DNA from: Massilia phosphatilytica
GTDB taxonomy: Bacteria; Pseudomonadota; Gammaproteobacteria; Burkholderiales; Burkholderiaceae_D
DNA: 64,000 nt
Reading direction: 5' to 3'
Assembly (NCBI RefSeq): GCF_002968015.1
Contig: NZ_PUIP01000001.1
Coordinates: 248,001-312,000 of the forward strand
In this document: piece after piece, positions 11,362 through 20,123 of the stretch
Layout: every line of letters begins with the position of its first letter
How positions within the stretch are numbered: position 1 is the stretch's first letter
Program-made: the position numbers and the translations under genes
Notes under the pieces: model-generated
Told to the model about the DNA's origin: nothing
The model's input: only the letters and a program-made list of their open reading frames with translations
Database searches by the model: none

Positions 11362-12357
11362 CTAGGGGCGTTTTTCTCGGCCCCACTTCTGGGCCAGCAC
11401 CGCGCAGACCATCAGCTGGATCTGGTGGAACAGCATCACGGGCAGGATGACCATGCCCAGCGCGCTCGGCGCGAACAGGACCTTGGCCATCGGCACGCCG
11501 CTGGCCAGGCTCTTTTTCGAGCCGCAGAACACGATGGTGATCTCGTCCTCGCGGCTGAAGCCCAGGCGCCGGCTCGTCCACGTCGCGAGGCCCAGCGCGA
11601 TCGCCAGCATCACGCAGCTGATGACGACGAGGCCCGCGAGCGATGTCCCCGACAGCTTGTGCCACAGGCCTTCGTTGACGGATTCCGAAAACGCCGTGTA
11701 GACGACCAGCAGGATCGAGCCCTGGTCGACGATCTTCAGCATCGGCTTGTGGCGGTCCACCCACCGTCCGATCCACGGGCGCAGGAACTGGCCGGCCAGG
11801 AAGGGCAGCAGCAGCTGCTCGACGATGGTGAGCACCGCGTCCAGCGACGAGCCGCCCGCCGCGCCCTGCACGATCAGGGTCGACACGAGCAGCGGCGTGA
11901 CGAAGATGCCGACGAAGTTCGACGCCGACGCGCTGCACACGGCTGCCGCCACGTTCCCGCGCGCCATCGACGTGAACGCGATCGACGATTGCACGGTGGA
12001 GGGCAGGGTGCACAGGAACAGGATGCCGACGTACAGCTCGGGCGTGACGACGCGCCCCGCTAGCGGTTTCAGGGCGAGGCCCAGCAGGGGGAACATGACG
12101 AAGGTCGACGCGAGCACGAGCAGGTGCAGGCGCCAGTGCGTCATCCCGGCGACGATCGCTTCGCGCGACAGCTTGGCGCCGTGCAGGAAGAACAACAAGC
12201 CGATGGCGACGGTGGTGACCTTGCCGAGGACGACGGCCGTCTCGCCCGCGCACGGCAGCACGCTCGCGAGGGCGACGGTGCACAGCAGCAGGATGGTGAA
12301 GGTGTCGATCGACAGGCGGCGGAGGACTGAGGAAACGGGTGCGAGGAGACTGGACAT
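11362..12357 (-). CDS. Bile acid:sodium symporter-like (YfeH/SBF-family) transporter
   Basis: This integral membrane protein of about 331 residues has around ten hydrophobic segments. Motifs such as FFLHGAKLSREAI, LPSTVQSSIAFTSMARGN and FCGSKKSLASG match the YfeH branch of the SBF/CPA superfamily; the last is the conserved Gly-Ser-Lys-Lys region of TM8-9. Homologues are predicted Na+-coupled solute carriers, but the substrate is unknown. The start at 12357 (MSSLLAPVSSVL) is favoured because the upstream extension is basic and unlike the family; its ribosome site is weak, and a start at 12402 is possible. The stop is immediately followed in transcription by the GGGGTCAGAGC repeats. Confidence 0.85.
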   Translation of the reverse strand: MSSLLAPVSSVLRRLSIDTFTILLLCTVALASVLPCAGETAVVLGKVTTVAIGLLFFLHGAKLSREAIVAGMTHWRLHLLVLASTFVMFPLLGLALKPLAGRVVTPELYVGILFLCTLPSTVQSSIAFTSMARGNVAAAVCSASASNFVGIFVTPLLVSTLIVQGAAGGSSLDAVLTIVEQLLLPFLAGQFLRPWIGRWVDRHKPMLKIVDQGSILLVVYTAFSESVNEGLWHKLSGTSLAGLVVISCVMLAIALGLATWTSRRLGFSREDEITIVFCGSKKSLASGVPMAKVLFAPSALGMVILPVMLFHQIQLMVCAVLAQKWGREKRP

Positions 12358-12574
12358 GATGATGGTCGGCGAGGAAGCTCCGGACGGCGCCGGACCCGTC
12401 ATTCTATCCGTATCCGCGCGGGTCCGCTCAAGCGCGTGATTCTTTGCACGACGGGCCGTCCGCACCGTTGACCCGCCGCGCGCAGGCCGTCAATACTGAT
12501 GTGCAAACCCGGGCGCGAACAGATTTGACAATCGGGACTGACGTCCCGAAAAACCGACAAACAGGAGACAGACA

Positions 12575-14296
12575 ATGCACATGTTGATGCGCAGGACCGT
12601 GTTCGCCTCGACGCTATGCGTACTCGCAGCCGGCTGCGGCGGCGACGCCAGCAACACAGGAACGGCCGGAGCCACCAGGATGCTGGCCACGACCGCGACC
12701 GCAACCTCGTTCGGCCTCACGCAGGATGCCAATTTCTACACGATCGACACGGGCGCGGGCCTCGTCTTCAAGGTGCGGCGCCTGGACAATGGCGTCAGCA
12801 CGCAGTCGGCCGGCGACATCGCGTCGATGATCTACAACGGCGTCGAGTTCCAGGACCAGGGCCGCGGCACGCAGGTGAATTCCGGCTTCGACTACCTGTA
12901 CAAGGGCATCTCCGCGGTGGACGTGAACGCGGAGACGGTGGGCAGCGACGTCGTCAAGGTGACCGTCCAGGCGGGGGGCCTCACGCACTACTACATCGTC
13001 CGTCGCGGCGAGGCGAAGATCTATATGGGCACGTACTTCACGAGCGAGCCCGATACGCTGAACCTCGCGCGCTTCATCGTGCGCGTGCCGATCGCGCGGC
13101 TGCCCAACGGCCCGGCGCCGTCCGACCTGCGCGGCACCAGCGGCGCGATCGAAGCGAGCGACGTCTTCGGCATGCCGAACGGCGAGACGCGTTCCAAGCA
13201 CTATTCGAACATGCGCCTGAAGGACTGGCAGTTCATCGGCGCGACAGGCACCAACGTCGGCCTGTGGATCGTCCGCGACAACAACGAGGGTAATTCTGGC
13301 GGCCCGTTCTACCGCAGCCTGCTGAACCAGGCCACCGCCACGAATCAGGAGATCACCTACATCATCAACTACGGCGAGGGCCAGACGGAGCCGCTGCGCA
13401 CAAGAGTTCTCAATATGTACACGATGGTGTTCAACGACGGCGCCGCACCGGCGCCGGTGGACACGTCCTGGCTCGGCACCCTCGGCCTCACGGGCTGGGT
13501 GGGACCGGAAGCGCGCGGCGCCGTCAGCGGGGCCGCCATCACGGGCCGCGATGCGCGCTTCGCCTACACGGTCGGCTTTGCGAATGCGACGGCGCAGTAC
13601 TGGACGACGGCCGACGCCACGGACGGCCATTTCGCCAGCACCGGCATGATCCCCGGGACCTATACGATGAAGGTCTACAAGAACGAGCTGGCGGTCGACA
13701 CGCGCACGGTGACGGTCGGCGCCGGCGCCACGACGGATGCGGGAAGCATCGCCGTGACGGGCGATCCGGGCAGCACGGCCGCGCTCTGGCGCATCGGCGA
13801 ATGGGACGGCACGCCGGCGGAATTCATCAACGGCGCCAGGGTGACGACGATGCACCCGTCCGACGTGCGCATGGCGTCGTGGACGCCGGGCGATTACGTG
13901 GTCGGCACGTCGACGCCGGCGACGGGCTTCCCCGCGTATCAGTGGAAGGACGTGAACGGCACGCTGACCGTGCGCTTCAACCTGCGCGCGAGCCAGATCG
14001 TGCCGCTGCGGCTGCGCGTCGGCATCACGGACGCATTCGCGGGCGGACGGCCCAAGGCGCAGGTGAACGGCTGGGTGTCGGCGAATCCGCCCGCGTCCAC
14101 GCAGCCGTCGTCGCGCACGCTGACGGTCGGCACCTACCGCGGCAACAATACGATGTACACGTTCGACATCCCGGCCACCGAACTGGTCGTGGGCCAGAAC
14201 GTGCTGACGCTGACGGCGATCAGCGGCTCCAGCGGCATCCGCTTCCTGAGTCCCGGCTACAGCTACGACGCGCTCGACCTGATTCCCACGCCATGA
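12575..14296 (+). CDS. Rhamnogalacturonan lyase, PL4-like, secreted lipoprotein
   Basis: This 573-residue protein is predicted to cleave the rhamnogalacturonan-I backbone of pectin by beta-elimination. AGGAG lies 7 bases before the ATG. A lipoprotein signal with lipobox LAAGC (about residue 20) predicts anchoring in the outer membrane. The catalytic N-terminal beta-sandwich spans about residues 45-310, with typical stretches such as GDIASMIYNGVEFQDQGRG and NNEGNSGGPFYRSLLNQ. A fibronectin-like middle domain (GAVSGAAITGRDARFAY onward) and a C-terminal carbohydrate-binding-like domain (LWRIGEWDGTPAEFINGA onward) follow, giving the three-domain order of PL4. The stop overlaps the first possible ATG of the PEP-CTERM gene. 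Confidence 0.86.
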   Translation: MHMLMRRTVFASTLCVLAAGCGGDASNTGTAGATRMLATTATATSFGLTQDANFYTIDTGAGLVFKVRRLDNGVSTQSAGDIASMIYNGVEFQDQGRGTQVNSGFDYLYKGISAVDVNAETVGSDVVKVTVQAGGLTHYYIVRRGEAKIYMGTYFTSEPDTLNLARFIVRVPIARLPNGPAPSDLRGTSGAIEASDVFGMPNGETRSKHYSNMRLKDWQFIGATGTNVGLWIVRDNNEGNSGGPFYRSLLNQATATNQEITYIINYGEGQTEPLRTRVLNMYTMVFNDGAAPAPVDTSWLGTLGLTGWVGPEARGAVSGAAITGRDARFAYTVGFANATAQYWTTADATDGHFASTGMIPGTYTMKVYKNELAVDTRTVTVGAGATTDAGSIAVTGDPGSTAALWRIGEWDGTPAEFINGARVTTMHPSDVRMASWTPGDYVVGTSTPATGFPAYQWKDVNGTLTVRFNLRASQIVPLRLRVGITDAFAGGRPKAQVNGWVSANPPASTQPSSRTLTVGTYRGNNTMYTFDIPATELVVGQNVLTLTAISGSSGIRFLSPGYSYDALDLIPTP

Positions 14297-14307
14297 TGGA
14301 GACGACC

Positions 14308-14967
14308 ATGCATTTCAAGAACCGCCTGCTGTGCGCCGCCGCTATGATCCTGGCCGCGCAGGTTGCCGGCGCCGCCGTGCTGCAGACGCTCGGCGCCGGC
14401 ACGGCCGTCGGCACCGTGACCAACGCGGCGCACTTCGACCTGAACACGGCACTCGCCAACGACTGGGTCGAGGATGGCCTGCTGTTCCACGCCAGCGGCT
14501 ATGGCGCCAACAACGGCTGCGGCTATGCCGGCGTGGACTGCTATGACGCCGTCTCGGATCTGAGCCCTGCATTCGACGGCAACTACCTCGCCGCGTCCGG
14601 CACGAACGCCTACATCAGCGTGCGCCGGGCGGACGGCGCGGATTTCTACCGGATCGAGTTCGCGGCCGGCAGCGGCTACCGGTCCCTGAACGGCTACTGG
14701 GCCACTTATGCGGATGGCCAGCGCACCGGCAGCGGCAACTTCAGTGCGCCGCGCGGCGCGATCCTCGGTCTGGTCGACGGTGCCGGCTTCGACGAGGTGC
14801 GCTACTTCGCCTTCTCGACCGCGAACCGGCAGGCGGGCTACAGCGCGCCCGCGCTGGACGAGGTGCGCGTCGGCCTGCCGGAACCGGCGTCGCCGGCGTT
14901 GTGCGCCGCCGCGCTGGCGGGGATGGCGGCGGTGCTGCGGCGACGACGTAAACGTAAATACGCCTGA
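14308..14967 (+). CDS. PEP-CTERM sorting-domain protein
   Basis: This exported protein of about 219 residues starts at 14308, with GGAG six bases before; ATGs at 14293 and 14296 are alternatives. The signal peptide runs to about AGA at residue 22. The middle is Gly/Ala/Tyr-rich with a possible disulphide pair (NNGCGYAGVDCYD) and no catalytic motif. The C-terminus has the PEP-CTERM signature: PEPASP, a hydrophobic segment, then RRRRKRK. Such proteins are cleaved by an exosortase (EpsH/XrtA) and linked to extracellular polysaccharide. No exosortase gene is in the window. Close coupling with the pectin lyase gene hints that both act on or within polysaccharide at the cell surface. Confidence 0.87.
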   Translation: MHFKNRLLCAAAMILAAQVAGAAVLQTLGAGTAVGTVTNAAHFDLNTALANDWVEDGLLFHASGYGANNGCGYAGVDCYDAVSDLSPAFDGNYLAASGTNAYISVRRADGADFYRIEFAAGSGYRSLNGYWATYADGQRTGSGNFSAPRGAILGLVDGAGFDEVRYFAFSTANRQAGYSAPALDEVRVGLPEPASPALCAAALAGMAAVLRRRRKRKYA

Positions 14968-15112
14968 TCGGGGAAATTGCGGGATGTGGCGTCCGCGCTA
15001 CGCCGATATGCGGGCTGTACATACTCTCTCATGACGAATCGTGACAATTTTGTTTCCGGAACAAGACAACCCGGGGATATACTCGTGTCTGCTTTTTTTC
15101 GCGAGGTTTGTC

Positions 15113-17251
15113 TTGTTCAAATCCGTCGTCCTTCCCGTCGCCCTGCTGGGGGCCAGCGCCGTAGCGCTCGCCGACGAGGGCCAGTGGCAGCCGCACCAGC
15201 TGCCGCAACTGAAATCCGAACTGAAACGCATCGGCATCACGATCCCGGCCGAGCGGCTCGCCGACCTGTCGAAACATCCGATGAGCGCCATCGTGGCGAC
15301 GCCTGGATGCTCGGCGTCGTTCGTGTCGCCGGACGGTCTCGTCGTCACGAACCACCACTGTGGCTACGGCGCGATCCAGCGCAACTCGACCCCGGAACAC
15401 AATTACATCGCCAACGGCTTCCTCGCGAAGACGCGCGCGGACGAACTGCCGGGCGGCCCGAACACCGTCGTGTATGTGACGGAGAAGGTCGAGAACGTGA
15501 CGGACCGCGTGCTCAAGGGCCTCGCGCCGGGACTCTCCGGCAAGGAGCGCCATGAGCAGGTGGAAGCGCGCATCAAGGCGCTGATCGCGGAATGCGAGAG
15601 CGACAAGGCGTATCGCTGCGCGGTCCCCGCGTTCAACCGCGGCGGCGAGTACTACCGCATCAAGCAGCTGTTGATCCGCGACGTGCGCCTCGTCTACGCG
15701 CCGGCCAACAGCGTCGGCGACTTCGGCGGCGACATCGACAACTACGAATTCCCGCGCCACGCCGGCGACTTTTCCTTCCTGCGCGCGTATGTCGGCAAGG
15801 ATGGCCGCCCGGCCGATCCGTCGCCGGACAACGTGCCGTACAAATCGAAGAGCTTCCTCGTCGTCTCGGCCGAAGGCCTGAAGGCGGGCGACCCGATCCT
15901 GCTGGCAGGCTACCCGGGCCGCACGAGCCGCTACAAGCTGCCGGCCGAGATCCGCTTCGCGCGCGACGTCGACTATCCGGCCAAGGTGGCGTCGATCACG
16001 GCGGACCTGTCCGTGATCGCGGCCGCCACGATGGGCAACCCGGACTACACGGTGCGCTACGCCAGCGTGGCCAAGAGCCTGAACAATGTGCTGAAGAAGA
16101 CGCGCGGCCTGCTGGACGGCTTTACGCGCAAGGACATCGCCGCGATCAAGGATGCCCAGGACGCCGAGTTCCGCACCTGGTACAAAGGACATGGGACCGG
16201 TCCGAAGAACCTGCTGGCCGACCTCGACGCCGCCATCGCCGCCGACATGGCGACGGCTCAGCAGGAGACGGCATGGGCGGAGGCGACGCACAGCGACCTC
16301 CTGAAGAGCGCGCGTACGCTGTACCGCCTGGCGCTGGAACACCAGAAGCCGGACGCGCAGCGCGAGGCGGGCTTCCAGGACCGTGACGTCTCCTTCATCA
16401 AGGCGCGCCTGACGCGTCTCGAACAATCGTTCGTGGCCAGCGTCGACCAGGCCCGCTGGCAGGCCGCGCTGGTCCGCTACGGCAAGATCGACACGAAGGC
16501 GCGGCCGCACGGCCTGGACGCGCTGCTGCCCGCGCAGAATGCGCTGGCGCCGCTGTACAAGGGCACGGAGCTGGGCGACACGGCCAGGCGGCTCGCGTGG
16601 ATCGGCAAGGACGCGGACGCGTTCCGCAAATCGGGCGACCCGTTCATCCAGCTGGCCGTGCGCCTGCACGACGTCGGCCTCGCGCTGGAAGAACGCCGCA
16701 AGGAAGTGGACGGCAACCTGGAACGCGTCGTGCCGTTGTACATGGACGCCGTCGTCGCCTGGAAGAAGTCGCAGGGCAAGCCGGTGTACCCGGACGCCAA
16801 CGGCACCTTGCGCGTCACCTACGGCACCGTGGCGCCGTACAGCCCGCGCGACGGAATGATCAAGGGACCGTTCACCACCGTGGAAGGCATCCTCGAGAAG
16901 CAGACCGGCAAGGTGCCGTTCGACGCGCCGAATGCACTTTTGCAGGCGATCCGCGACAAGCGTTATGGCCAGTTCAAGGATCGCGCGCTCGGCACGGTGC
17001 CCGTGAACTTCCTGTCGAGCGCCGATACGACGGGCGGCAATTCCGGTTCCGCCGTGATGAACAGGCGCGGGGAGCTGGTGGGCCTGAACTTCGATTCGAC
17101 GTACGAGTCGATCACGAAGGACTGGTACTTCGATCCGGTGATTACGCGCGCGATCCACGTCGACATCCGCTACATGCTGTGGGTGATGAAGGAGGTCGAT
17201 CACGCCGACAACGTGCTGCGCGAGATGACGATCAAGTACCCGAAGGGGTAA
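15113..17251 (+). CDS. S46 family dipeptidyl-peptidase (DPP7/DPP11-like)
   Basis: This periplasmic serine exopeptidase of about 712 residues releases N-terminal dipeptides. A TTG start at 15113 is preferred: GAGG lies six bases upstream and it gives a clean signal peptide ending ASAVALA. A longer ATG start at 15041 adds 24 unlikely residues. The chymotrypsin-type triad is visible as VTNHHCGYG (His about 81-82), DIDNYEFPRHAGDF (Asp) and GGNSGSAV (Ser about 644). The residue after the LNFD strand, which sets specificity in this family (Gly in DPP7, Arg in DPP11), is Ser here, so the P1 preference is open. The length fits the family. The gene is followed by a hairpin repeat. Confidence 0.92.
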   Translation: MFKSVVLPVALLGASAVALADEGQWQPHQLPQLKSELKRIGITIPAERLADLSKHPMSAIVATPGCSASFVSPDGLVVTNHHCGYGAIQRNSTPEHNYIANGFLAKTRADELPGGPNTVVYVTEKVENVTDRVLKGLAPGLSGKERHEQVEARIKALIAECESDKAYRCAVPAFNRGGEYYRIKQLLIRDVRLVYAPANSVGDFGGDIDNYEFPRHAGDFSFLRAYVGKDGRPADPSPDNVPYKSKSFLVVSAEGLKAGDPILLAGYPGRTSRYKLPAEIRFARDVDYPAKVASITADLSVIAAATMGNPDYTVRYASVAKSLNNVLKKTRGLLDGFTRKDIAAIKDAQDAEFRTWYKGHGTGPKNLLADLDAAIAADMATAQQETAWAEATHSDLLKSARTLYRLALEHQKPDAQREAGFQDRDVSFIKARLTRLEQSFVASVDQARWQAALVRYGKIDTKARPHGLDALLPAQNALAPLYKGTELGDTARRLAWIGKDADAFRKSGDPFIQLAVRLHDVGLALEERRKEVDGNLERVVPLYMDAVVAWKKSQGKPVYPDANGTLRVTYGTVAPYSPRDGMIKGPFTTVEGILEKQTGKVPFDAPNALLQAIRDKRYGQFKDRALGTVPVNFLSSADTTGGNSGSAVMNRRGELVGLNFDSTYESITKDWYFDPVITRAIHVDIRYMLWVMKEVDHADNVLREMTIKYPKG

Positions 17252-17257
17252 CTATAC

Positions 17258-17336
17258 GCATGGTGGGCACGGGGTGCCCACCCTACGGTCGACCGGTGTC
17301 GTAGGGTGGGCTCACCGAGCCCACGCGAACGCATGC
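17258..17336. repeat. TAGGGTGGGC compound hairpin repeat, site 1 (heads inward)
   Basis: Two hairpin units face each other. The left unit is GGTGGGCAC-GGG-GTGCCCACCCTAC. The right unit is GTAGGGTGGGC-TCACCGA-GCCCACGCG. Outer ends pair as GCATGG / GCGAACGCATGC. It lies between the S46 peptidase stop and the convergent kinase stop at 17338, where it may act as a two-way transcription end. Confidence 0.88.
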
Positions 17337-17337
17337 A

Positions 17338-18714
17338 TCAAGCGAGCGGGAACCAGATGTCGAACCGCGTCTCGCCCGGCGCCCCTAGTGCCAGTGAATA
17401 CGTGCACCCGTGCCGCTGCAGCACCTCGCGCACGAACATCAACCCGATCCCCTGGCCGCCTTTCCGCGTCGTGAAGAACGGCGTGAACAGCGGTCGCGCC
17501 GGTCCGGTGGCCAGCAGGTCGCCGGAATCGACGACCGACAGCCGTACGCGCCGGTCTTCATGCACGAGTTCCAGCCTGATCGTGCCGTTCGCCTGACCGG
17601 CCGCTTCGATCGCTTCCATCGCATTCTTGACGATGTTCATGAGCGCCTGCTCGATCAGCTGCGCATCCAGCGCGAGCGGCGCGACGGCGTCGCAGCGGTG
17701 CCAGCCCAGCGCGATGCCGCGGCTGTTGCACTGTTCGCGGTTCAGCCACAGGATGTCGTCGACGACGGCTTTCAAATCCGTCGGGCGCGGTTCCGGCGGC
17801 GGCATCTTGACGACCTTCGTGAAGCGGTCGATGAATTCGCCGAGGCTCGCATTGCGGCGCTTGACGGCGACGATGGCCGTCGCGAAGTCGCCCGCATCCC
17901 GTTCCGCGAGCTGGTCGCGGTAGAACAGCAGCGAATCCAGTACCGAGCCGGTGGCGGCCACCGTGTTGTTGACTTCATGCGCGAGCACGCGGATCAGGCG
18001 CGCGTACGTGGCGCGCTCCGAGTCTTCCAGTTCCGCCGTCAGTTCCTCGACCATGATGAAGTGACGCGCGAAGCCGCGGTCGTAGAACTGGCCGCGTTGC
18101 GCGCGGTAGCGGCGGCCGTCCGGGTCCGTCAGCAGGCGCGATTCGCCCAGCGGCAGGGCGTCCAGTTGCGCGGCGAGCTGGCGGCTGCGCGCGCGGCCGC
18201 GCGCATCGAGGTCGGGTGCGAAGCCGGTATCGGCATCGGCCCATGCGGACAACGGCTTGCCCTGCGGCCGGTCCAGGCCGAGCAGCGCTCCCGCGCTCGC
18301 GTTCACGAGGCTGATCGCGCCGTCGAAGTCGAACACGAAGACGGCGACCGGCGTCGCTTCCAGCAGGCGGTCCAGGAAACCCTGCTGCTCGCCGATCGCG
18401 AGGCGCTCGCGGTGCAGCGCGGCCAGCATCGTGTTGAACGTGTCCACGAGGTCGTCGAGTTCGTGCGAAGTCGGGGCGGCCAGGCGGTTCGCGTAGTGCT
18501 GGTCCTGCAGCAGTTCGTGGAAGCGGCGCGTGTAGCCGAGCGGTTCCAGCGCCTGGCGCACGAGCCGCCACCCCAGGCCCAGGCTCGCCAGCAGCAGGCC
18601 TTCCGCGCCGACGAACAGCAGGGGGCGCGCCGGCAGCAGCAGGGCGGCGCAGCCGAATAGCGGCGCGTGCAGCGCCACGATGTAGGTGCCGAGGCGCGGG
18701 CGCAACCGCATCAT
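17338..18714 (-). CDS. Sensor histidine kinase of the NtrY/PAS type
   Basis: This kinase of about 458 residues has two N-terminal membrane segments (residues 8-28 and 32-50), a HAMP-like stretch (FHELLQDQHYANRL...LDDLVDTFNTML), and a PAS domain (LEATPVAVFVFDFDGAI). The phospho-acceptor site is HEVNN, followed by the ATPase N box NIVKNAMEAI, and FTPFFTTRKGGQGIGL as the F/G2 boxes. The start ATGATG overlaps the stop of the response-regulator gene, so the two are coupled. The short periplasmic part suggests sensing within the membrane or through the exporter rather than a large ligand domain. It is the last gene of the exporter operon and should phosphorylate the NtrC-like regulator. Confidence 0.9.
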   Translation of the reverse strand: MMRLRPRLGTYIVALHAPLFGCAALLLPARPLLFVGAEGLLLASLGLGWRLVRQALEPLGYTRRFHELLQDQHYANRLAAPTSHELDDLVDTFNTMLAALHRERLAIGEQQGFLDRLLEATPVAVFVFDFDGAISLVNASAGALLGLDRPQGKPLSAWADADTGFAPDLDARGRARSRQLAAQLDALPLGESRLLTDPDGRRYRAQRGQFYDRGFARHFIMVEELTAELEDSERATYARLIRVLAHEVNNTVAATGSVLDSLLFYRDQLAERDAGDFATAIVAVKRRNASLGEFIDRFTKVVKMPPPEPRPTDLKAVVDDILWLNREQCNSRGIALGWHRCDAVAPLALDAQLIEQALMNIVKNAMEAIEAAGQANGTIRLELVHEDRRVRLSVVDSGDLLATGPARPLFTPFFTTRKGGQGIGLMFVREVLQRHGCTYSLALGAPGETRFDIWFPLA

Positions 18715-20108
18715 GCGGCGCCGTCCGCGCCGGCGTCGCCGAGGCCGTGGCGCTCCAGCCGGCGGTACAGCGCCGTGCGCGACAGGCCGAGGGCCTTCGC
18801 GACGCGCGAGATATTGCCGGCGTGCTGGCGCAGTGCCTGCTCGATCATCACGCGTTCGACCTGGTCCAGCGTCATGCCGTCCACGCCCAGCCGGCTGCCC
18901 GGCACGCCCTCGTCGACGGCGCTCGTCGCGAGAAAGTCCGCCTGCGTGAGCGTGTCCTTGCCGGCCAGGAGGAGCGTGCGTTCGAGCGTCTGCTTCAGCT
19001 GGCGGATGTTGCCGGGCCACGGTTGCGCGGCCAGCCAGTCCAGCGCCTGCGGGGCGAGGGCGACGGGACCGATGCCGTAGCTGTCGGCGACGTGCGCGAC
19101 GATGTGGCGCGCCAGCAGCGGAATGTCGCTGCGCCGCTCGCGCAGCGGCGGGAGGCGGATCGTGATCAGGTTGAGGCGATAAAACAGGTCTTCGCGGAAG
19201 TCGCCCGCGGCGACGAGCTCCGCCAGTTCGCGGTTGGTGGCCGAGATCACGCGCACGTCGGCCTGCTCCGCGCGGCTCGCGCCGACGGGCTGGTAGCGCT
19301 GGTCCTGCAGCACGCGCAGCAGCTTGACCTGGTCGCCGCGGTTCAGTTCCCCGATCTCGTCGAGGAACAGCGTGCCGCCGTCGGCGCTGGCGATATGGCC
19401 CTTGCGGTTGTCGCGCGCGTCCGTGAACGCGCCGCGCACGTGGCCGAACATCTCGCTCTCGAACAACGACGTCGTGATCGCCCCCATGTTGATCTTGACG
19501 ATGGGTGCGTGCCGGCGCGGGCTGTTGCGGTGGATGGCGTCCGCGATCAGTTCCTTGCCCGTGCCGCTCTCGCCCAGCACCAGTACCGGGGCGCGCGTTG
19601 CGGCGACCTGCGCGATCGTCTCCAGTACCTTGAGCAGCTTCGGATGCTCGCCGACGATGCCCGTGAAATCGTATTTCGCGTCGAGGGCGGCGCGCGTGCG
19701 GCTGCTTGCCGCCGGCGGCGTGCCGAGGTCCAGCGTCGCCTCGATCAGGTCGACCAGCTGGGCGTTGTCCCATGGCTTCGTGAAAAAGTTGGCGGCACCC
19801 GCCTTCACGCCGCGCACGGCCAGCGCGATCGAGCCCCAGGCCGTCATCAGCAGCACTGGCAACGACGGATGCGCGCCCTTGATGCGCGCAAGCAGGTCGA
19901 GGCCTTCCTCGCCGCTCGTCTGCAGCGAGAAATTCATGTCCTGTAAAACGAGATCGAAAGGCGTTGCGTCGAGCTGCGCCAGCGCCTCGCGCGGGCAGTC
20001 CGCGCATGCGGCGTCGAAGCCGGCCTGCTTGAGGAGCAGGGCCAGCGAGACTTGCACGGCGTGATCGTCGTCGACGACCAGCACGCGCCGCCTGCGTTGT
20101 GATTCCAT
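18711..20108 (-). CDS. NtrC-family sigma-54 response regulator
   Basis: This 465-residue activator has a receiver domain (residues 7-125; phospho-Asp in DLVLQDMNF), an AAA+ domain (about 155-390) and a Fis-type HTH (NISRVAKALGLSRTALYRRL). Walker A is GESGTGKE and Walker B is GGTLFLDEIGEL. The sigma-54 contact loop reads GAFTDA rather than the usual GAFTGA, a variant known in some subfamilies. It should bind enhancers and drive sigma-54 promoters. A fitting promoter and two palindromes lie upstream of the first gene of this operon (24542-24628), so the regulator probably controls its own exporter. Confidence 0.93.
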   Translation of the reverse strand: MESQRRRRVLVVDDDHAVQVSLALLLKQAGFDAACADCPREALAQLDATPFDLVLQDMNFSLQTSGEEGLDLLARIKGAHPSLPVLLMTAWGSIALAVRGVKAGAANFFTKPWDNAQLVDLIEATLDLGTPPAASSRTRAALDAKYDFTGIVGEHPKLLKVLETIAQVAATRAPVLVLGESGTGKELIADAIHRNSPRRHAPIVKINMGAITTSLFESEMFGHVRGAFTDARDNRKGHIASADGGTLFLDEIGELNRGDQVKLLRVLQDQRYQPVGASRAEQADVRVISATNRELAELVAAGDFREDLFYRLNLITIRLPPLRERRSDIPLLARHIVAHVADSYGIGPVALAPQALDWLAAQPWPGNIRQLKQTLERTLLLAGKDTLTQADFLATSAVDEGVPGSRLGVDGMTLDQVERVMIEQALRQHAGNISRVAKALGLSRTALYRRLERHGLGDAGADGAA

Positions 20109-20123
20109 GGGATGATGGTCTTT

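Noticed and set aside
15041..15112. ATG at 15041 as the start of the S46 peptidase
   Set aside because: It adds 24 residues ahead of a complete signal peptide and has no ribosome site, whereas the TTG at 15113 has GAGG at good distance.
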